Positions 1 to 10,611 of a stretch of DNA of 64,000 bases are shown in pieces. Made by a program: the position numbers and the translations under genes. The DNA lies in assembly GCA_014529385.2 (NCBI GenBank), contig CM043964.1, positions 135,657,420 through 135,721,419 on the forward strand, read 5' to 3'. Below the pieces are notes generated by a model. It ran no database searches. It saw only the letters and a list, made by a program, of their open reading frames with translations, and had not been told where the DNA came from. This stretch comes from Adiantum capillus-veneris (taxonomy: Eukaryota; Streptophyta; Polypodiopsida; Polypodiales; Pteridaceae). The number at the start of each line of letters is the position of its first letter. Position 1 is the stretch's first letter.

Positions 1-1124
1 GAGTGAGTTTTAGGGCATTGCGATGTAGTGCGGCAAGTTGTGAAGTTCATCTTGAAACGAAAAAGAGTGCTTGATTTATACAAGATGTGCATGTGACTTA
101 TGTTGAAATTGCCTACTGATATTAGATTTTGCACACACTATTACACATTGGAATCACTCCTATGCAATAAGTGAGTTGTGATTGGCACTTTCAAATGTAC
201 GGCTTTTGACGAATGGCAGCTTGACTAATCTAAAAGAGTGAAAGAGAAAATTACTTGTTTCTGTGGATCCATAGATAAGGCTGCTTGGTGGAGGAGTGTA
301 ATGAATGCATATGATGTAATGATGCTTGTTATGTTCACGATTTGCAACCTTGATCAAAAGGCACCAAATCTGGGCAAACTGTGGATGACTTGGTGGAAAG
401 TCCAACGAATTTTAGGAATTTCTAAGGAGTTAAAAGAGTCTGTAGTAGAGGAGTGGTGAATACCATTCTCTGCAAAACAATAAAGAGTTTTGTCTAAGTA
501 CTTTCATACAAGGTGAAACAGTGCTCATAGTCCACTCCATAGTGTGGCTTACATGCTTGATCCAAAGTATTGGGATTTAGACCTGATGTTAAATAAAGAT
601 GTGGTCAACAATTTCTATCAGCTAGTCAATATGTTCCACTCCAATGTTCAGGATCGAGTTGATTCCATCAAAGAGATGAGTGCATTCAAAATGAAGGAAG
701 GACCTTTTGCGAATGATTTTGTACAGTCAATGGCAGAAGAGAAACCTGCATGGAAGTGGTGGATGATGAATGATGGGGATCATTACTTGACTCTACATCC
801 TCTTGCAATGAAAGTTTTGGCCTAATGTGCAACAAATGTAGATTTGGGGGAAAGTGGAGTATGTACAAGTATGTTCATAACACAATCCGCAACAAATTAT
901 TATTGGCAAAAAGAGTTGAAAAATTAGTATACATATTCTGCAATGAGAAGATATTGCAGCATATCAAAAGTGCTAGCTACGAGGGAGAAATGTTTAGTTG
1001 GGTGTATGATTGTCAAAACGAAGATGAAGGTGAGTTCAATGTCGGTGTATCTCAGTGTACGATAGCCGAAATCAAAGAGAGTCTCACGATAGATGTGGAC
1101 AATTCCACAGAGAAAAACAAATAA
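1..1124 (+). pseudogene. hAT transposase remnant, C-terminal part
   Basis: This is the decayed C-terminal part of a hAT-superfamily transposase, which in intact form cuts and pastes DNA. Frame 1 runs from the left edge to about 825: QVVKFIL near 34, LPTDIRF near 109, then AYMLDPKYW at 547-573, the usual wording ahead of the hAT dimerisation domain. The dimerisation domain continues in frame 3 from about 825: WSMYKYVHNTIRNKL followed by KRVEKLVYI resembles the family motif W-S-x-Y-x-x-I-H-x-x-x-R-N-R-L. Frame 1 has several in-frame stops, and the change of frame near 825 splits the domain. The gene starts before the window, so its N-terminus cannot be judged. Seen: motifs, stops and frame change. 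Known: the hAT C-terminal motif order. Inferred: an inactive relic. Confidence 0.7.
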
Positions 1125-2179
1125 TGCTTAACTCAGAACAAAACAATGACTATGTAGATTCAACATAAGATGAGCTAAAATTGCAAATACAAAACGTCAT
1201 TGAAGCTTATATTCAACATGTTTTGATTGTATACAATGCTGCTTTGAGGCAATATTACAATGTCTATTGTTGTCAAGTGTGGTGTTCTGAGTGTGCTTAT
1301 TCAATACTGAATATATTTCTAATTGCACTAGGGGTGTCTTGTCGAGCTTGCTTTAATTCACACTCGTTTGCCATTCCAAACATATAATATACCCCTTGTG
1401 GAATTTCTTTAGAATAGATTCCACATCGGCTATTGTTTTGCATTAATCAAATTAAGCAAATTAGGTGATGATAATGGCCACATACCAATGTGTAGTATCC
1501 ACTCCATCCATCAAAAAACTTGTAACATAATGGGCATGAGAAGATGAACATGCATCTGAGTGTGATGCAGGGACTAACTCTGGCATTACTAGGCGAATTA
1601 TGTGAGTCCCTTGACCATGTGTATGATTTACTCGTTGTGTCAAGTTCTGAACATCTTGGCTTAGGTGATGAAGATTTTTTTCCATTCTAGTCTGTGACGC
1701 TTGAGGTGTTTGGGTTACTTCAAGGGGCCATGTAATTTCTACATCCTTCTCTACAAGCTGTGTTGTCAAAATGTCTTTTTCCTTTTTCAAAATTTAGATC
1801 GGCACCTTCAACTATCAATGCTAGCTCTTCTTGTGTGAATGTTACACAGCTCTCTCTTATATTATGGGTGGCCACAATTGTCTCCTGTGAGGAGAAGTCT
1901 ACTGGAAGTTTCTAGACAAATTGTGCATATAATATTTTTGCAAAGTATAGTGCACAATCTACATTGTGTAATGTGTGTTTAAAAACTTCCAAGTAGTTCC
2001 TCTTGGCATTCTCCTTGATTTCTTGTTGATGGCACTTTGATACTTTCCACCGACCTTTCTTGAACTCTGTGTCTTCACATGGTCATATTGTCTTAATTAT
2101 TTTTTTGGTCACTTCTTTATTGATGTCTTTCCATTGCCCACGGTTTGGATTTGCCCATTTTGATAGTCAACAAGTTGTG
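1125..2179 (-). other. Unassigned stretch with a broken minus-strand coding trace
   Basis: No recognisable gene. On the minus strand 1461-1790 is open for 109 codons, and readable pieces continue upstream to about 2160 in other frames, for example FTQEELALIVEGADLNF near 1800-1850 and EIKENAKRNYLEVFKHTLHN near 1970-2030. They look like one interrupted protein of unknown family. The CACTA element at 2183 interrupts the upstream side of this stretch. No function is offered. Confidence 0.25.
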
Positions 2180-2182
2180 TGT

Positions 2183-2340
2183 CACTACAAAAGGTACTTC
2201 ACATTAGTGATGCTCGCAGTGCGACGCTCAAAAGTGAAAATCCACGGTGTCGCTATAGGCGTCGCTATGAGCGTTGCTATTTTATTTGTTACATAGCGAT
2301 GCTTATAGCGACACCGATAGTGGTAAAAAATAAACCGAGA
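2183..2340 (+). repeat. CACTA left terminus and subterminal repeats
   Basis: The terminal inverted repeat begins at 2183 and is followed by GCGACGCTC (2220s), GTGTCGCTATA, GGCGTCGCTATG and AGCGTTGCTAT, then inverted versions (ATAGCGATGC, ATAGCGACACC) near 2295-2320. The same motif fills the other end of the element. The near-palindromic unit suggests a dimer-bound site; that binding is inferred from other CACTA elements. Confidence 0.8.
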
Positions 2341-2494
2341 GCGCCCGAAATCTCAGATCTCAGATCTGAGTTTTTGGCGCTCAAGCAAAGAGGTAACCCG
2401 CGCTCTCCCTCTCTCTCTTTTTCTTCCACACACACACATACACGAGGAGAGGAAGGAGAGTCCTTCCCTCTCCTCTCTCTCATGTTCCCTTCCC

Positions 2495-2495
<1 letters not shown>

Positions 2496-2544
<49 letters not shown>

Positions 2545-2585
2545 GACACACACACACACACACATACACATTGTGTCTTTGAGAG

Positions 2586-2645
<60 letters not shown>
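2496..2645. repeat. Compound CT / CA / GA microsatellite
   Basis: A CT run at about 2500-2533 passes directly into CA (about 2532-2570, with small interruptions), and a GA run follows at about 2590-2643. Apparent open frames here (SLSLS, THTHT, ERERE) come from the dinucleotide repeats and are not genes. Confidence 0.95.
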
Positions 2646-2647
<2 letters not shown>

Positions 2648-3065
2648 GGTTAAGATTTAAATTAGATTAGGTTAGATTACATTTAGATTTATGATTATGT
2701 TGAGTTTAAGGTTATGTTAGATTTAGATTTACGTTAGATTAAGATTAGATTAGATTTAAAATTAGGAATGTATTAAAGATTAGCTAGCTATCTTAGATTT
2801 AAGTTAGATTACATCTAGATTTAAGATTTAAGATTGGATTAGATTTAGGTTATTGTTGAGTTTAATATTAAATTAGATTTAGATTTAAGATTAAGACAAG
2901 ATTTAAAATTAACTAGATTAAATTTAGATTTAAGTTAGATTACATTTAGGTTTAGGTTAGATTTAAGATTAGATTAGATTTAGGTTTATTTTGAGTTTAA
3001 GATTAGATTAGATCTAGATTTATGTTTGATGGACTAGCTTTTTTTAGATTTAGGTTAGATTTTAA
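2644..3065. repeat. AT-rich degenerate minisatellite, TTAGATTTA-type
   Basis: About 420 bases are built from irregular copies of TTAGATTTA, TTAGGTTAGATT and TTAAGATTAGA. There is no fixed period and no coding. It lies inside the CACTA element between the left terminus and the transposase gene. The unit resembles the plant telomere repeat TTTAGGG only loosely and lacks the GGG run. Confidence 0.75.
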
Positions 3066-3642
3066 AGCATGTCAATGAAGGCGCGCTTTGCCCAAAGAGC
3101 AAACACTAGTTACACAACAATATGTATATTCCCATCAGAATCTGACACCTATTAACTCACACACTAACTATATTCAATTAGCCGCAAATCACCACATGTT
3201 CAATTAGGTTAGATTTTGGATTGAGGCTTTATATTAGAGTCTACCTTCGGGATTACGGTAAAAAAATTAGAGTTAGACGAACGGTGATCCCTCTCTTCCT
3301 CTCTACAGATGCGACCTTAAGTCGAAAAGCTTTCAACGGCATGATACTCAGATTGGAGGCCAACATGTAATGTGCTAAGTAATCCCTCGAACAAAGATCT
3401 ACAGTGAAAAGATGTTAAGATGCTGTGAAATGCTACAGCTAGAGAAGAGCCAAAGGGGTTTTGTCCACTTACATGCACTATCATGTAGACGTGGGTGTGT
3501 AGATTTCTCGTACTTACAAATATAGACATTGACCAATAAAGACGAGATTATAACCCGGTAGTTCTGATCTCCGTGCACCTCTAGACCGAGGTGTGCGGGG
3601 ATTGGACATGAGTAGAGAATGTGAGGTAGTTTACAGTGTGAA

Positions 3643-3723
<81 letters not shown>

Positions 3724-3786
3724 AAGACGGAGGATGCCAGTAGAAGATTAAATTTATGTCCAGGTTATAAGGTTTTTACCCGCATT
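3066..3786 (+). other. CACTA 5' region upstream of transposase, with GA tract
   Basis: This stretch separates the minisatellite from the first transposase exon. No coding was found. A GA run of about 75 bases fills 3646-3720, and the putative start codon follows at 3787. It presumably includes the transposase promoter and leader, but no TATA box or start site can be assigned with confidence. Confidence 0.4.
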
Positions 3787-5732
3787 ATGAGTAGTAATGA
3801 GGATGTGGGACCGTCCAACCAAAACACCTATCTTTCAACAAGGATCTTATGTCCTTGTAATCAATGCAAGCATGCTGTGCGATGGAGAAGACGCGTTTCT
3901 TTGAAGCACGTTCGTGAATTTTGCAACTTTGATCCATCTATTATAGATCGAGTTGTTGCCAATTATAACTCGTCGGACTCTGACGCTGGCCAACAGACAG
4001 CAATCTTGCAACCCAATAGACGTGTTCGTAGGCGCTTTGGTCAAGCAACATATGTGAGGCCACAAGATGTAGCCTCTGATAGCTCGGGGGATGATCATGT
4101 AGACCACATTCCCAACGAGGCAATGTTTGAGCTCGAGATCGATGAAATGATCGAGACGATCATGGATTTAGAAAGGCTTATCTATGATGATTTGAAAAGT
4201 GAAGCCGATACTCCATTGTATGATGGAGCTCGTGTGTTTAGATTGAAGGCACTCCTGGTTCTTCTCAACATGCAAACAAATTTTGGATGGAGTGACACTA
4301 GCGTCACAACGCTTTTCAGGTGATCTATTACAATGTGTTTACTTTAATAAAAAACTCTAGATGTATAATGATCTGATAGATTACTTACACAATTGTACCG
4401 CATTTTTTTCGCTGTGTAGATTGCTCAAAGAGCACATAATGCCAGTTGATAATGTGATGCCAGATTCCAGAGAGGAAGCAAGAAAGATCTTGTGAAACTT
4501 GGGGATGGATTACAGTTTGATCCACGGTTGTCCTAACGACTGCATTCTTTTCAGAGGAGAATACATAGACATGGAGAAGTGTCCGAAATGTGATTCCGAG
4601 AGATATCGAGTAGATCTCCACAGAACAAAAATTCCACAAAAGGTTTTGCGACATTTTCCTCTGCTTCCTCGCATCAAGCATTTCTTTGAATGTAAGTCCA
4701 TGGCCGCCCTAGCATCATGGCATGAGGAGAATAAATCTTCGGATGATGTGCTACGGATTCCTGCAGATTGCGCAACCAAGAAACATATAGACGAAACATG
4801 GTCGGATTTTGCTAGGGAAGCTCGAAATTTGCGCTTAGGTCCTATGAAGAACATTCCCCCGTGGTTGACTACGAAGAAGGGACACCTATGGCTAAGCTTG
4901 ATTGTGCCAGGGCGGTATAAACTGAAGAATATGGATGTGTATGTTCGTCCACTATTGGAAGAGCTACAACAATTGTGGATTGGCATAGAAGTGGTGGATA
5001 TGAGCCGACACACAAGTCAACGTAATGCTTTGATCAGAGGCATTCTAATCTGGACCATGCATGACTATCCCGGACTAACAGAATGCTTAGGTGATTTACA
5101 CTCAAACTCAAACACTGTAAATACATGCCGAGCTTCAAACAAGCGGATACAGAGCATGTGTCACATGTGGACCTAGACTGAATGCATGTCGGGCGCCCTC
5201 ATTGAAGAAGCAAATCCACGAAGGTCATCAAGTGTATCTTCCAGAGAATCATGTGTTACGCGATGGATTTTTGGGAAGAGAGCCACTGAGGATGTCTGCA
5301 CAAGCATGGTTAGAGCAGAAGGAGATGTGTGATGACGGTTTACCCCCAGGGATGAAGAGACTCTCTCTATGGTACGAGTTACCATATTGGCCCCGACTCA
5401 TGATCAATCACTTTCTCGATCCAATGCACATATTCAAAAATGTGGGTAATCTGCTATGAGACCATCTCGGCAAGAAAGATACTTTGGGAGCTAGGGTTGA
5501 CCTTAGAAATGTGGATCGTATAGAGCAATATTGGCCGCAGACAACATCCGATGGATCAATAAAACTCCCTAAAGTGCCATGGATTTTCACAGGAGCCCAA
5601 GAACGCAAAGTAAAAGAGACCATTCGAACTGTGCGGACCCCCACTGGCGTAATGCACTCGCTCCGAACGTGTTTTACTAAAGAAGGAAAGCTTACCGGTT
5701 TGAAGTCACACGACTGGCATAAAACGTGTCAG

Positions 5733-5820
5733 GTATGTTTGAAGGGGAATATATCATAGTGGGAATTGTGTAACAAATTTGTGTGTGGACTTTAATATTA
5801 TTGTTGCACGTGTTTTGCAG
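5733..5820 (+). other. Intron in the CACTA transposase
   Basis: The donor GTATGTTT at 5733 and the acceptor TGTTTTGCAG ending at 5820 join HDWHKTCQ to FILPVAIEGC, which restores the usual family wording HDWHxxxQxxLPVAI. That reading is why I treat this stretch as an intron and not as damage. Confidence 0.8.
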
Positions 5821-6340
5821 TTTATTTTACCGGTGGCCATTGAGGGATGTTTGTCTCTTGACGTCCGTAACACAATCTACAAACTTGCGAAGTTGGTGCA
5901 ATGGATCTCACAAAAGGAGATCAACATAGACTCCATACCATTTGCCAAACTAAACGTTGCAGAGGTTGTGTGCATGTTTGAGAAACACTTTCCTACTACC
6001 ATGCTAACCATTCGGGTGCATCTTCTTGTTCACATAGTTGATGAAGTGGAAATAGCTGGCACAGTACATTCGAGATGGATGTTCTTTTTAGAATGTTTCA
6101 TGAAAACGCTCAAGGGATATGTGCGTCAGAAGGCACGTCCGAAGGGTAGCATGACAGAAGGTTGGCTGGTATCAGAGTCCCTAGTTTACATTGGAGAGTG
6201 GCTAGACGGATTTGATAAAGCCCGGGACATGCTATGGCGAACCGTAGATAATGAGCGCATAGCTGGGATTGTCATGTGCAATCTCGGTGTTGAGAAGAAG
6301 ATTATGGAAGATCTAGAGGCTAAAATCAACCGATTTTGCA

Positions 6341-6435
6341 TGCTTCACAATCCAGTAATGCAAAAGTGGATTTCACAATATGAGGATGCTTCACAATCCA
6401 GTAATGCAAAAGTGGATTTCACAATATGAGGATGC
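6341..6435 (+). repeat. 46-bp tandem duplication in transposase exon
   Basis: The stretch starting TTCACAATCCAGTAATGC at 6344 is repeated perfectly from 6390. The period of 46 bases is not a multiple of three, so the duplication by itself shifts the reading frame; the frame used before the first copy resumes only from the second copy (QYEDAKQERQRARIEW). Confidence 0.95.
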
Positions 6436-7359
6436 AAAGCAAGAGCGACAAAGGGCACGAATCGAGTGGAGACTGGGAAGACGACCACCGATGCATTATC
6501 CGGCGAGTTTGGAGAGCCTACCAACATTCATGAGCTTAAGATGGTTGCACAACCAATTGAAAAGTGCACAACAGTGCGGTGAAGAAGTGACTGAGGAGGA
6601 GTGGGAGTACTCTCGGGGTTGCGCGACCAAGGTAAGTTTGCAATGTACGACTAGTGACTTTCTAGATGTTTGAACGGCCACTCATAATCTTTGTTGGTTG
6701 TAGTATAAGTCATACACAGCAGGATGGTGTAAAGGTCGACATTTTAGGGTGGAACGGATCGACAAAAAGCGTTTTACTCAAGATTGTGGAATCATGGCAA
6801 AATTTGAACAGTTTAGTCGACGACAGTCCTCTGATGCAGATCCTGTGGTGGCGGAACTCACTAACTTCGGCACGCTACAAGAGATTTTGAGGATCGATTA
6901 TAGAGGATTTTTTTCTCGACTTGTTCGACGTGCAATGGTTCAAGATAATCATGGAGGGTCGCAATGCTACTGTGCGTAGAGGAGAGTCTGGTTTCCTTGA
7001 GGTGGATTCAACTAAGAAATGGATTGACCTAAGAGACACTTTCGTACTACCCGAGCATTGTGAACAAGTAAGTATGTAAATAGTTAACATTCAATTTTAG
7101 AAGTTATGTGCTTGGAAGCTCTCATGTAAGTTATGTGGCTCTAGCAGGTGATATTTCATCCTACAAAGTCTGCATCAAACTGGTGGTACGTCATAGAGGT
7201 AGCCCCTCATAGTGCATGGACGTATGAAGACTACCATGTGACAATCACAACGTCATCAATGGAGGAGATCGGAGAAGATGCTCAGTCAGAAGCCGCTTGT
7301 AAGTATAAACATATAATTTACAAAACAATACAACAAATAGAAAAGAGTAAACCCTAATA

Positions 7360-8526
7360 CTAACCACACCGTCGCGAGAACTCAGAATGTCCATCAGGGG
7401 CGTTTAAGCCCTTCCTGCCTGCGTACACGTGCTCGTACGGTGTGAGGTCACGTCTCGTCATCGACCACTGTCAAAACATACAAAGAATCCATTATGTTAG
7501 AATTTAAAAACCCCTAAACCCTAAACTATCAAACCTAAAGAGCAATGCGAAAAAACTTACAAAATCCACCTCAAATGATGCCCACCTGGCGCTCCCCAAG
7601 TGGTGCGAGCTCCCTGTCTCTACTCGCGCTTTGGCTGCCTCCTTTTGTTGCTTCAACTTATCAAGATTCTCGCGCACTGCTTTCTTCGCATTCTTCCAAT
7701 CTTCTTTGGCCGGCCAATCTGGTCCGTTCCACCCATGATTTATTGCATTTTGCACTTCAGAACGCTTGTGCTTACAGTATTCTCACATTCGAACCTTCAT
7801 CAGGTCTTCATTGAAGCGGTCATCCCGTGTTGAAACGGGAAATTTGTCATGCAGCATGTTGATGACTCTGTCTTTTAAATCACTTGGTACTTCACTCTAG
7901 GTGTTTAGTATGTAGTGTCTAAACACCTGAGAGCAAAGACCATGCATGCGCATCACCTTCTTGCCTTCATCATCCAAGATGATGTCGCCGTTGAAGTTGA
8001 CGGAGTAAGGCAAGCCCTCTCGCCGGTGATGAGTGAACCTGGGTGTCCCAACAGGGGTCTCTAGCAGTGTGTCGATTGGGGTACGGACGTAGGTGTCTCC
8101 CCTGGAGTCTGGGCCCCGAAGCGAGGAGTGTGGACTGGGGTGACTCCCGGAGGAGTAGTAGTGGTGTGTAGCTGCTAGGAATGGCTGTCAGCTGCACAAA
8201 ACCTGGCGTAGATGGCGATGCCGTGGCTGTGTGGGGGTGGGCAAAGAAGGGGAGGGTAAAGAGCCTCGTCAAACACGAGGCAGTGTCGAGGCATTGATAG
8301 CGGCATCCCCACAACAACCGCTGCTGCCACCACTAGAGCGTCGGTGCCTAGACGAGTGTGAAGATTGTCTCGTCGACACCAAAGCTTCGGAGCGTGCTGA
8401 ATGCTCTGAAAGAGAGGGAGACGCTAAAGGAGTAGGAACGCGTGATGGTGCTCTAGAGCTTTGATGATCCACGTACCACTGCCTCTGATGAGGTGACAAA
8501 GAGGAAAGAAACTCATCATCATCCAT
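7360..8526 (-). pseudogene. CACTA TnpA-like (Transposase_24 type) gene, broken
   Basis: This is the second CACTA gene; in the En/Spm family such proteins bind the subterminal repeats and help bring the ends together. The start is ATG at 8526 (MDDDEFLSSLSPHQRQWYVD). A Ser/Pro/Arg-rich N-terminus runs to about 8272, where the frame breaks. A middle block reads NGDIILDDEGKKVMRMHGL (about 8000-7945) and LKDRVINMLHDKFP, followed by WNGPDWPAKEDWKNAKKAV and TGSSHHLGSARWASFEVDF (7561), wording typical of plant TnpA/Ptta proteins. A GT..AG intron on this strand (7560-7468) leads to a last exon ending in TAG at 7360-7362. Within the middle block TAG follows RHYILNT and TGA follows MKVRM, both easily explained by single base changes. 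It converges on the transposase at 3787-7357. Confidence 0.68.
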
Positions 8527-8589
8527 ACTTGCATTAAACACACCAACATTTGATCTTAACATTGAATGAATGGAGAAGAAAACATGGAC

Positions 8590-8593
<4 letters not shown>

Positions 8594-8645
<52 letters not shown>
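8594..8645. repeat. GA microsatellite upstream of the TnpA-like gene
   Basis: An uninterrupted GA run of about 50 bases lies some 70 bases upstream of the TnpA-like start codon. The transposase gene at 3787 has a similar run just upstream. Confidence 0.95.
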
Positions 8646-8649
<4 letters not shown>

Positions 8650-8709
8650 CATAAAGGGGGAGGGATTCCTGTGTAGAGAGATTTCGTTGAAGTTCTGTGA
8701 ATTTGTAAA

Positions 8710-8961
8710 AGCACTGCACTTTGGGTGTGATGGAAACTGAAGCTGCAATCGCGAAGGTGATCCGTCTCTGCTCATAGATGTTGCTTGCCCCACCCCTAAA
8801 TCTAGCTGATCGGGTGAAAGAGACGCTAAGAAGCAATAGTAGTGCTTCTTAGCATCTCTTTCACCCGATCAACTAGATCTAGCGGTGGGACGAGCAGCAT
8901 CTATAAGCAGAGACAGATCACTTCCTTTGCGATTGCAGCTTCAGTCTCGGAGCGCAGTGCT
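8710..8961. repeat. Long imperfect inverted repeat (hairpin)
   Basis: The left arm 8710-8835 and right arm 8843-8961 are reverse complements with roughly 85-90% match by eye, separated by only 7 bases (ATAGTAG). The arms share AGCACTGC, CTGAAGCTGCAATCGC, TCTCTGCT, GATCGGGTGAAAGAGA and GCTAAGAAGCA; the main difference is a gap near the outer end. It lies inside the CACTA element directly upstream of the TnpA-like gene. Its transcript would fold into a stem of about 120 bp. Confidence 0.9.
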
Positions 8962-9438
8962 CATCGTCCCTGCTTGTGAGAACATACCTAGAGCATACGT
9001 ACCTGGAGTGGATGCAAAGACCATTAAATACAATGACGCAATGACGCATATAGACAGTAATGGACAAAAAGCCACGTGAATATAAAATATATTATAAAGC
9101 GGAGCAAAATTGTTCAAATACAATATTTATGGCTTTAAGAGGTCTCTCTCTCATCCTCGCACAGCTCAGCATAACTTCCTATACCTACATAGAGCTCTCC
9201 GTTTAGACGGATGTCCTCCGTTTCATTTTGTAAATCCTCTGCATGCATCCCATAGAGAGTAGCAGCTTGATGCTCATTTGGCACCACCTTAAGCTGTCTT
9301 ATTTTATTTTATTTTTGCAGAATTCGACAGATACGCCGCTTGGACGCGATGAGACGTCCGATTAGACGACGTCAGTCTAGCCGTAGCTAGATAGCATTAA
9401 TTTGATTTTGTCATAGCATATGTATCATGAGATGACGT
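8962..9438. other. CACTA internal spacer
   Basis: I see no gene, repeat or terminus here. It joins the hairpin to the insertion site of the nested LTR element; the same CACTA sequence resumes at 16998. Confidence 0.5.
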
Positions 9439-9609
9439 TGTGAGCGGGATGAAAATACACACAGCGCCTCTATAACGACCCAACACACACTCTTGGGAAG
9501 ATACACACACACACACTATGGGGCACCACTCGGCTTAGACAACACACCTGGCCGAGACAGGGAACACACCTCTGGAGTGAGAGGAGAGAGACTATCCACT
9601 TGCCCACTC

Positions 9610-9640
<31 letters not shown>

Positions 9641-10583
9641 AAAAAACTCAGCTCAAAAGAGGAGAATTTCTGATGTTTAGATACAATTGAGCTTGGGCCA
9701 ACACCATTGGGGCAAATAGCTCACACAATATGGGTAAAATAAGCCAGATACAATCACAAACTAGAGCAGAAACTTCGCTCATAGGAGAAACTTACACAAA
9801 AAAACAGCAGGAAAAGAGTGAGGAATTTGGCAAAATGGACAGCGCCATCGCGTCCGGAACGGCCCAAAACCCCAGTCTACAATGTCAAAGTGCTCAAATC
9901 CGACCTCGGATGAGCAGTTTACGGCCAAAACAGGCTCCAAAATGAACAAAAACACACATGCGACTGTTCCTCCTCTCTTCTCCACGTTTTTTCTGGTCTT
10001 CTCTCTGTTTTTTCAGTTCCCACACTTAGCTTTATTAGTTGGGCACCCTTGGCCTTTTAGATGACCTCAAACGGACCCCGAACAGGCCAAAAACTGACCT
10101 CGCAGTGCATAGTTGTCACCTTTTTGCATCATCCGCACACCTGGCACTCAGCTTTTTTCCAATAATGCATCTCGCCACCACGTGAAGTGGCCCCAAAAAG
10201 TGGTCCTAATGATGACCTTTCTGCGTAACTCTCACAAGAAAACACCCACGTTGTGTCCGTCCTCATCTGTGTGCAAATATTGACCTTGTTCGCCCTCCTG
10301 ACGCCACTAGATGCCATCTGATGCACCTGCTGACCTCACGTCGTCGGCCCGCGGATAGCTTCCTCGAGAAGTTTTACAAGCTACCAACTCCTCATTATTG
10401 TAGAAAAAACACACTGGTACTGGTAATAGTGAAAATCGATGAACTATGTACATGCTGTCCTACCTGTACACATGTGGGCCCCACATAACCACCTGGCTAT
10501 GGAAATTGGGTAATCCTTTATTCGATGCACCATGCATGTGTATGTACATATGTGCAATCCCTTGCTCCAAAAAACTCCTGACA
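9439..10583 (-). repeat. 3' LTR of the gypsy element
   Basis: It is a near-identical direct repeat of 15867-16997. It carries a longer CA run (about 9610-9638) than its partner, which explains most of the length difference. Sequence differences noted by eye are nearly all C/T or G/A transitions. Confidence 0.93.
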
Positions 10584-10605
10584 TAATTTGCCCACCCCCT
10601 AGCCT
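10584..10605 (-). other. Polypurine tract region of gypsy element
   Basis: Read on the minus strand the stretch before the 3' LTR is GCTAGGGGGTGGGCAAATTA followed by TGTCAGGAG. The G-rich run is in the right place for plus-strand priming, although the last bases are not purine-pure. Confidence 0.5.
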
Positions 10606-10611
10606 GCTAGA

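Larger units (their letters stand above)
3787..7357 (+). pseudogene. CACTA TNP2-like transposase, broken
   Basis: This is the main CACTA transposase, a nuclear DDE-type enzyme that cuts the element ends. The order follows the family: a CPCNQC transposase-associated segment (3850s), TNP2 core (LGMDYSLIHGCPNDC near 4499-4545, IPPWLTTKKGHLW near 4850-4890), GLKSHDWHKTC (5698-5730), a DUF4218-like block (VHLLVHIVDEVEIAGTVHSR, 6016-6075) and a DUF4216-like tail (6710-7200). Likely introns are 4320-4419, 5733-5820 (88 bp, GT..AG), about 6634-6703 and 7068-7147. Damage: an in-frame TGA at 4493-4495; loss of about 35 residues between NLRLG and PMKNIPPWL, where the family has its catalytic DG-NPF stretch; a frame change near 5140-5155; a TGA stop near 5457-5459; a 46-bp duplication at 6341-6435; and a frame change near 6910. 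It faces the TnpA-like gene tail to tail. Confidence 0.82.

Noticed and set aside
8710-8961. MicroRNA precursor
   Set aside because: The stem is far longer and more complete than a typical plant miRNA precursor, and no mature sequence can be assigned. A long hairpin or small-RNA source is the safer reading.
9730-10326. Identical small frames in both gypsy LTRs (for example starting MGKISQIQSQ and MSKCSNPTSD)
   Set aside because: They are identical because the LTRs are. LTRs of this family are not expected to code.
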